This document shows positions 5,779 to 10,244 of a stretch of DNA of 10,244 bases, piece by piece. The number at the start of each line of letters is the position of its first letter. Position 1 is the stretch's first letter. The notes beneath the pieces were generated by a model. The model saw only the letters and a list, made by a program, of their open reading frames with translations. It ran no database searches and was not told the DNA's origin. The DNA is from Pseudomonadota bacterium (GTDB lineage Bacteria > Pseudomonadota > Gammaproteobacteria > Legionellales > Legionellaceae), in NCBI GenBank assembly GCA_021807845.1, contig JAKBCM010000040.1:1-10244 (forward strand), written 5' to 3'. Made by a program: the position numbers and the translations under genes.

Positions 5779-8256
5779 GTGCTACATGGACTACTATTTT
5801 TAGCTCTTATTGTCACCTTGTGTGGGCTAATGATCAAACAAGCATCTATTCGAGTTTGGACCATTTCTTATGCTGTCTTTATGCTTTTGATCATGAAATA
5901 TGCCCATCCTACGATGGTTGTTCAATCGGCTATGGGTATTGTTTTTGCTTTGTTTATCATGGCTTCAGTGAAACCATGGCGAAGAAAATTACTGACAGAG
6001 CATTTATTTCGTACAATAAGTAAAGCAATGCCAGTGATGTCCTCTACTGAACGAGAAGCCTTAGAAGCAGGAACCATCAGTTGGGAGGGTGCATTGTTTA
6101 GTGGGGCTCCTGATTTCTCGGTTTTACGTGCAGCACCATCGGTGACTTTAACCCCAGAGGAACAAGCTTTTTTAGATGGTCCAACGACTATTCTTTGTCG
6201 TATGTTGGATGATTGGGATATCACCCATAACTTAACAGATTTACCAGAAGACGTATGGTCATACATCAAAGAAAAAGGATTTCTAGGTATGATTATTCCT
6301 AAGTCATATGGTGGACTTGAGTTTTCTGCAACAGCGCAAATGTCTGTATTGGTGAAGATTTATGGTCATTCAATCACTGCAGCCTCTACAATTTGCGTCC
6401 CTAATTCGCTCGGACCGGCTGAGTTATTGTTAAAATATGGCACTGATGAGCAGCGAAATTATTATCTGCCACGATTAGCGGATGGACGTGAGATCCCATG
6501 TTTTGCGCTCACTGGACCTAATGCTGGATCTGATGCTGCCTCGATTCCTGATACAGGTATCGTCTGTCGACAATCTATCGATGGTAAGGACGTGTTAGGG
6601 ATCCGTCTGACTTGGAACAAACGCTATATAACGCTTTGTCCTGTCGCGACCGTTATCGGTTTAGCGTTTAGATTATTTGATCCGGACAATTTATTAAATA
6701 AAGGGCATGATGTTGGCATTAGTTGTGCGCTTATTCCTGCCAACACGCCAGGGGTCATCAAAGGCCGTCGTCATTTTCCGTTGAATACGGCATTTATGAA
6801 CGGACCTACCCAAGGCAAAGATGTATTTGTGTCTATGGATTGTTTGATTGGTGGTGCTGAAATGGCGGGGCATGGTTGGCGAATGCTCATGGAGTGTTTG
6901 AGTGCAGGACGTGCTATCGGTTTACCCTCTAGCGCATCAGGTGGTGCTCAAGCGGTTGCCATGGCTAGTGGCGCATATGCAAGAATTCGAAAACAATTTA
7001 ATCAGCCTATCGCCAAGTTTGAAGGGATTGAAGAGCCTTTGGCTCGAATTGCAGGCAATACTTATATCATAGATGCGGCTCTTACAATGACCGCCGCTGC
7101 TATCGATCAAGGCGAAAAACCTGCTGTTGCAGGCGCTATCATCAAATACCATACCACAGAGCGTGCTAGACAGATTGCATTGGATGCGATGGATATTCAT
7201 GGGGGTAAGGCGATTTGCCTTGGACCCAATAATTATTTGGGACGAGGATATCAGGGCAGTCCCATCAGCATTACCGTTGAGGGCGCTAATATCTTATCTC
7301 GAAGCTTGATTATTTTTGGGCAAGGCGCTATTCGCTGTCACCCTTATGTGTATCAAGAAATTGAAAGTTTGAAAAATCATCAATTAGAAGCGTTTGATGA
7401 AGCACTTTGGGGTCATTTTGGGTTCATTTTATCTAACTTGATGAAGTCATTTATATTTGTCTTCACCGATGGCCGCTTGACAAAAGCGCCTAAAGATGAG
7501 ACCAGACGCTATTATCAGTTGATACATAGATATAGTAGCAATTTAGCCTTTCTGGCTGATTTTTCCATGATTGCTATAGGTGGAGAGTTGAAACGCAAAG
7601 AAAAATTATCTGCGCGTTTAGGTGATATATTGAGCTATTTATATCTTGCCTCTGCTGTTTTGAAACGGTATCACCAAGATGGTGAACCCATCAAAGATTT
7701 TCCTTTAGTCGCATGGAGTTGTCAGCAGTTATTTCATGAATGCGAGCTTGCATTTACAGGGGTGATTACTAATTTTCCCATTAAATGGGCAAGGGTTTTA
7801 TTAAAACTTCTATTGCAACCTTTGGGTAGTCAAAGACATAAGCCGTCTGACAAGCTCGGCCATCAACTGGCGTCTATTTTAATCGAGCCTAATGAAACAA
7901 GAAGTCGCTTAAGTCGCCTAACTTATCATGATCCTGTAGAAAATTGTCCATTGGGTCGAATGGAAGATGCTTTTTATAAAATCTGTGCCGTTGAATCCTT
8001 AGAAAAGAAGGTTCATAAGGCTGTTAAAGAAGGAAAACTTCATTCACTGACCTTACTTCAACAAATCGATGAAGCCCTTGCCCAACGTGTTTTGAGTCCA
8101 GAAGAGGCAGAAGCATTACGTGAGGCTGAGCTTGCAAGACAAGAAGTGATAGCAGTGGATGATTTTAACCATGAAGAATTGGCAAGACAAACCATCAAAG
8201 GAGGAGCACAAACCTTAAAAAAGGGAGTAAAAGAAAAGGGGGTATTTAGTATTTAA
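5779..8256 (+). CDS. fadE: Acyl-CoA dehydrogenase FadE, first step of fatty-acid beta-oxidation
   Basis: Flavoprotein that oxidises acyl-CoA to trans-2-enoyl-CoA. At 825 residues it matches the long FadE type (E. coli 814) rather than the roughly 380-residue short dehydrogenases. Two hydrophobic segments at about 2-20 and 27-62 should anchor it to the inner membrane. The dehydrogenase core spans about 125-530: ADLP/EFSA-type N-terminal helices, CFALTGPNAGSDAASIPDTG at 241-260 (FAD and substrate binding), RLTWNKRYITL at 276-286, GIEEPLARIAGN at 416-427, and VEGANILSRSLIIFGQGAIR at 500-519 containing Glu501, the probable catalytic base. The C-terminal FadE-specific region (DUF1974-like) includes LGDILSYLYLASAVLKRY and ends with the FadE-like VDDFNHEELA. 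It starts at GTG with a strong AAGGAG. It is the last gene of the run. No frame breaks or missing motifs are seen. Confidence 0.96.
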   Translation: MLHGLLFLALIVTLCGLMIKQASIRVWTISYAVFMLLIMKYAHPTMVVQSAMGIVFALFIMASVKPWRRKLLTEHLFRTISKAMPVMSSTEREALEAGTISWEGALFSGAPDFSVLRAAPSVTLTPEEQAFLDGPTTILCRMLDDWDITHNLTDLPEDVWSYIKEKGFLGMIIPKSYGGLEFSATAQMSVLVKIYGHSITAASTICVPNSLGPAELLLKYGTDEQRNYYLPRLADGREIPCFALTGPNAGSDAASIPDTGIVCRQSIDGKDVLGIRLTWNKRYITLCPVATVIGLAFRLFDPDNLLNKGHDVGISCALIPANTPGVIKGRRHFPLNTAFMNGPTQGKDVFVSMDCLIGGAEMAGHGWRMLMECLSAGRAIGLPSSASGGAQAVAMASGAYARIRKQFNQPIAKFEGIEEPLARIAGNTYIIDAALTMTAAAIDQGEKPAVAGAIIKYHTTERARQIALDAMDIHGGKAICLGPNNYLGRGYQGSPISITVEGANILSRSLIIFGQGAIRCHPYVYQEIESLKNHQLEAFDEALWGHFGFILSNLMKSFIFVFTDGRLTKAPKDETRRYYQLIHRYSSNLAFLADFSMIAIGGELKRKEKLSARLGDILSYLYLASAVLKRYHQDGEPIKDFPLVAWSCQQLFHECELAFTGVITNFPIKWARVLLKLLLQPLGSQRHKPSDKLGHQLASILIEPNETRSRLSRLTYHDPVENCPLGRMEDAFYKICAVESLEKKVHKAVKEGKLHSLTLLQQIDEALAQRVLSPEEAEALREAELARQEVIAVDDFNHEELARQTIKGGAQTLKKGVKEKGVFSI

Positions 8257-8292
8257 CGGTAATGGCAGAGAATAAAAAATCAGGAACCGTAC

Positions 8293-8341
8293 TATGTGTT
8301 CATCATTGGTTCAAATTGACGCGCCAATGGAAATGCACATA
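8293..8341. terminator. Imperfect hairpin between convergent genes, possible terminator
   Basis: The 93 bases between fadE and the convergent gene at 8350 hold one imperfect inverted repeat: TATGTG 8293-8298 with CACATA 8336-8341, CAT 8301-8303 with ATG 8333-8335, and CATTGG 8304-8309 with CCAATG 8324-8329. This gives 15 pairs with small bulges and a 14-base loop. On the + side CTTCCCTTTT follows; on the - side a T-run (A-run at 8273-8278) lies about 15 bases away. The U-tracts are poor for an intrinsic terminator, so the call is tentative. Nothing else is seen in this gap. Confidence 0.35.
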
Positions 8342-8349
8342 CTTCCCTT

Positions 8350-9351
8350 TTACAATAGCTCATTATTCCATCTTTGTTCATCTGCCTCATTTTCATTATT
8401 GCCAAACAAGCCGCGTTTTTTATAGTCTTGCGTGTCAACTCCCAAAGCTCCATAAGTTGTTGTAGAAGTGACTTGCGTATCTTTATTGCCGTCTAACTCA
8501 GCTTTCATCTCTTCTAGAGCTCGCAATGATTTAGTTAGACCTTTTGCGAATGGTGTGCTATGTTTTGTAAAGAATTCATACAACGGCGAACCTTGTTTTA
8601 AACAATGCTCGATGATGACGCCCCGTTCCTTAGGACTCAATTTTTTGATGTGATCAATCACCTCTTGCTTTTTCACAGGGTGTGGGGGCTCGATACAGTG
8701 GGTAATAGCCGATACCCTCAACTGAATATAGGCATCAAATGTGAGCACAGATAGTTCTTCTTTAGTTTTTGCTGCTCGCATACGACTCAAATCTAAATCA
8801 TAATATTTTTGAGGACTTCCCGGATCTTTGCTGAATGACTCTATGAGGGCTTTTGTTTTGGTATTTAGAGTGTAACCTTTTCGGTGTATACTTGAAACCA
8901 AATGCTCCCAATCCTCCTTTTGATAGGTTCCATGTTGTCTGCAACACATTAACTGCATACACCGAGTAATCGGATCTGTATCGTGAATTAAATTCCGTAG
9001 ATTAGGTTTTCCTCCCATCGCCATCATTAGTATAAAAAATTTTGCTTTTGGAGCAACATTCTTTTTTATACTTTCATCGAACTCTCGAGTAATCAACGGA
9101 CCTGATTGAGCTTGTGTTGGATCACCGGGGCTGAACACATTCATAAACCAATATAAGTCTAAATTATTTAATTTTTCTGAAGGACTATTTAGTAAATAGT
9201 GTCCCAGTGAAAAAGGATTCTGAGGTGTGCCTAACTGAGTAATATCAGCACCTTCTTGACATAGTTTTAAGATGTGATCAGCATCAACAGACTTCGGATC
9301 ACTAGAGTGCAACATGTATTTTCGCAACTCATCTGTCTTTTCTTTACTCAT
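8350..9351 (-). CDS. Unrecognised 333-residue soluble protein, candidate secreted effector
   Basis: I do not recognise this protein. ATG 9351 is chosen because GGAG (9357-9360) lies five bases upstream; an ATG at 9408 in the same frame would add 19 residues but lacks a site and runs across the likely promoter. There is no signal peptide or membrane segment; the sequence looks largely helical. Residues 24-54 (ADHILKLCQEGADITQ, then SLGHYLL) loosely resemble a degenerate ankyrin repeat. Cysteines cluster at 131-137 (CMQLMCC). A charged helical region lies at about 226-287. The C-terminus is low-complexity and acidic (NNENEADEQRWNNELL), which resembles the glutamate-rich tail and terminal hydrophobic residues of Dot/Icm type IV substrates. 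It stands alone, converging on fadE and separated from minE by its own leader. Function is unknown; the effector idea is inference. Confidence 0.75.
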   Translation of the reverse strand: MSKEKTDELRKYMLHSSDPKSVDADHILKLCQEGADITQLGTPQNPFSLGHYLLNSPSEKLNNLDLYWFMNVFSPGDPTQAQSGPLITREFDESIKKNVAPKAKFFILMMAMGGKPNLRNLIHDTDPITRCMQLMCCRQHGTYQKEDWEHLVSSIHRKGYTLNTKTKALIESFSKDPGSPQKYYDLDLSRMRAAKTKEELSVLTFDAYIQLRVSAITHCIEPPHPVKKQEVIDHIKKLSPKERGVIIEHCLKQGSPLYEFFTKHSTPFAKGLTKSLRALEEMKAELDGNKDTQVTSTTTYGALGVDTQDYKKRGLFGNNENEADEQRWNNELL

Positions 9352-9356
9352 AACCA

Positions 9357-9360
9357 CTCC
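9357..9360 (-). promoter_or_regulatory. Ribosome binding site setting the start of the 333-residue protein
   Basis: GGAG on the - strand, five bases before ATG 9351. It is the only good binding site among the candidate starts of this frame and decides against the longer start at 9408. Confidence 0.65.
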
Positions 9361-9369
9361 ATTTTTGAG

Positions 9370-9387
9370 TACTATATTTTTATAGTA
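9370..9387. promoter_or_regulatory. AT-rich palindrome in the leader of the 333-residue gene
   Basis: TACTATA (9370-9376) and TATAGTA (9381-9387) form a perfect 7-base inverted repeat around TTTT, 10 bases upstream of the GGAG site. On the - strand, TATACT (complement of 9384-9389) would do as a -10 box, but no good -35 lies at the normal distance, so a promoter is only suggested. The palindrome would overlap that -10 and could be a repressor site or a leader hairpin. Confidence 0.35.
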
Positions 9388-9413
9388 TAGACAACAAAAA
9401 TGAGTCACATGAT

Positions 9414-9524
9414 TTATGCTTTGGGTTTTTTATCTGTCTTACCTGATTCATCCACTTTCTTTTCATCTTGATTGAAAAAGCTTTGTCTTCCTGACATCCC
9501 TTTAAGGAAAGAAAATAAAGCCAA
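9414..9524 (-). CDS. Possible small ORF directly behind minE, same frame
   Basis: Immediately after the minE TAA, the same frame runs open for 36 codons from TTG 9524 to TAA 9414-9416: LALFSFLKGMSGRQ, then a polar lysine- and aspartate-rich tail ending KKPKA. Possible starts are TTG 9524 (weak GGGA before it, inside the end of minE) or ATG 9497 (27 residues, GGG with no spacing). A short hydrophobic start and a charged tail could be a real microprotein. It could equally be a read-through tail of MinE, a gene remnant or chance. MinE itself looks full length, so this is not needed to complete it. Confidence 0.3.
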   Translation of the reverse strand: MALFSFLKGMSGRQSFFNQDEKKVDESGKTDKKPKA

Positions 9525-9782
9525 TTATCCCAAGGCCTCATCAGGCATTGTGACATTCAGTTCTAGAACTGAACTATCACCCATACGCTCAAGATTAACA
9601 CTCACTTTATCGCGGCTGATAGGTACATATTTAGCGATGACAGCAATGATTTCTTCTTGTAATTTGGGTAGATAATCAGGTGCATTCCGTTGAATACGCT
9701 CGTGCGAGATAATGATTTGCAATCGCTCTTTGGCAACAGAGGCGGTGGAATTTCTTCTACGCAAATAATTGAAGATACTCAT
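9525..9782 (-). CDS. minE: Cell-division topological specificity factor MinE
   Basis: MinE stimulates the MinD ATPase and drives pole-to-pole oscillation of MinCD, leaving midcell free for the FtsZ ring. At 85 residues it is close to the 88 of E. coli. The amphipathic membrane-binding start is [11 protein letters not shown]. The MinD-contact segment [15 protein letters not shown] covers 15-29. The dimerising topological-specificity domain follows ([17 protein letters not shown] at 37-53, VSVNLER and [10 protein letters not shown] strands at 60-80). ATG 9782 overlaps the minD stop as ATGA and has a strong AGGAGG (9793-9798) ten bases upstream, inside the 3' end of minD. The C-terminus stops at the expected place. 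Confidence 0.97.
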   Translation of the reverse strand: MSIFNYLRRRNSTASVAKERLQIIISHERIQRNAPDYLPKLQEEIIAVIAKYVPISRDKVSVNLERMGDSSVLELNVTMPDEALG

Positions 9783-10244
9783 GCGGATACATCCTCCTTG
9801 TTTAAGCCAAATAAACGTCGAAAAATTCCTTTTCGTTCAGTATTCACAAAGCGCATAGGCCTTTCTTCACCCAGGAAGCGCGCTAACGCATCTTGATAAG
9901 CTATTCCTGCATCACTATCTACATCAAGGATCACTGGCAACCCTGTATTAGAGGCTCTTAAGACTGCTTTTGATTCTGGGATAATGCCAATCAATGGAAT
10001 GGCGAGGATCTCTTTCACATCATGAACAGACAACATTTCTCCTTTTTCAACACGAAGTGCATCATATCGCGTTATTAAAAGATGTTCTTTGATAGGAGGA
10101 CGGCCTTCAATCGCTCTTTTGGTTTTGCTAGCAAGAATACCTAAAATTCTATCGGAGTCTCTGACTGAAGACACTTCAGGATTGGTTACAACGATGGCTT
10201 CATCAGCAAAATACATGGCCAACATGGCACCGGATTCAATACCT
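9779..10244 (-). CDS. minD: Septum-site ATPase MinD, N-terminal part outside the window
   Basis: ParA/MinD-family ATPase that recruits MinC to the membrane. The frame continues past the ATG at 10225 to the window edge ([12 protein letters not shown]), so that ATG is internal and about 155 C-terminal residues are visible. [29 protein letters not shown], the VIPE-like [13 protein letters not shown] and LGEERPMRF all follow E. coli MinD. The end, [10 protein letters not shown], is the amphipathic membrane-targeting helix; a short polar tail (NKEDVSA) extends it beyond the E. coli end. The Walker A motif lies outside the window. minE overlaps it by four bases, the usual minC-minD-minE order. Confidence 0.97.
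   Translation of the reverse strand, partial: GIESGAMLAMYFADEAIVVTNPEVSSVRDSDRILGILASKTKRAIEGRPPIKEHLLITRYDALRVEKGEMLSVHDVKEILAIPLIGIIPESKAVLRASNTGLPVILDVDSDAGIAYQDALARFLGEERPMRFVNTERKGIFRRLFGLNKEDVSA
9793..9798 (-). promoter_or_regulatory. Ribosome binding site of minE
   Basis: A perfect AGGAGG on the - strand within the last codons of minD, ten bases before the minE ATG. It allows strong minE translation in addition to coupling through the ATGA overlap. Confidence 0.75.

Noticed and set aside
5820..7309. Several short frames on both strands within fadE
   Set aside because: All are shadows of a fully conserved FadE frame.
8262..8653. Two short + strand frames (8262-8465 and 8468-8653)
   Set aside because: They lie mostly opposite the orphan gene, have no binding sites and no recognisable protein features.
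9352..9408. N-terminal 19-residue extension of the orphan protein from ATG 9408
   Set aside because: No ribosome binding site precedes it, the region holds the palindrome and -10-like box, and ATG 9351 has a well-spaced GGAG.
10223..10225. ATG as the minD start
   Set aside because: MinD homology continues upstream to the window edge (GIESGA), so this Met is internal.
1..10244. CRISPR array, tRNA or rRNA genes, transposase
   Set aside because: No regularly spaced repeats, cloverleaf sequences, rRNA-like stretches or transposase motifs were seen on either strand.

Overview
The window reads as ordinary chromosomal DNA from an AT-rich gammaproteobacterium. The clearest relatives I can recall for the proteins are enterobacterial ones: ClcA, UgpA/E/C, FadE, MinD and MinE all follow the E. 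coli sequences closely from memory. A DUF1189-type membrane protein, the AT-rich bias and an orphan soluble protein with an acidic C-terminus make a host-associated lineage such as Legionellales plausible. That placement is inference, not proof.

Positions 2-8256 (+ strand) hold one tightly packed gene run: the 3' part of clcA (Cl-/H+ antiporter), ugpA, ugpE, ugpC (membrane and ATPase subunits of a glycerol-3-phosphate-type ABC importer), a DUF1189-like membrane protein, an alpha/beta hydrolase, and fadE (acyl-CoA dehydrogenase). The first six genes overlap one another by 1 to 8 bases (TGATG, ATGA, TAATG, ATGAGTAA, ATGA). fadE follows after a 17-base gap with its own good ribosome binding site and a GTG start. 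Such packing implies cotranscription and translational coupling. The importer lacks its periplasmic binding protein (UgpB) here. Uptake of glycerol phosphates or glycerophosphodiesters, a hydrolase, and fatty-acid beta-oxidation together suggest salvage of lipid breakdown products (inference).

The most unusual feature is at the start of ugpE. A palindromic interspersed repeat (about 2051-2178), plus about 100 further unexplained bases, lies between the conserved ATGA junction with ugpA and the first residues resembling UgpE. The frame stays open, so the gene appears to encode an 81-residue N-terminal extension derived largely from repeat DNA.

Positions 8257-8349 are a short convergent intergenic region with an imperfect hairpin. 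On the - strand, 8350-9351 encodes an unrecognised 333-residue protein with its own ribosome binding site and a small palindrome upstream. At 9414-9524 there is a possible small ORF in frame behind minE. minE and the 3' part of minD (division-site placement) run to the window end; minC is presumably beyond it.
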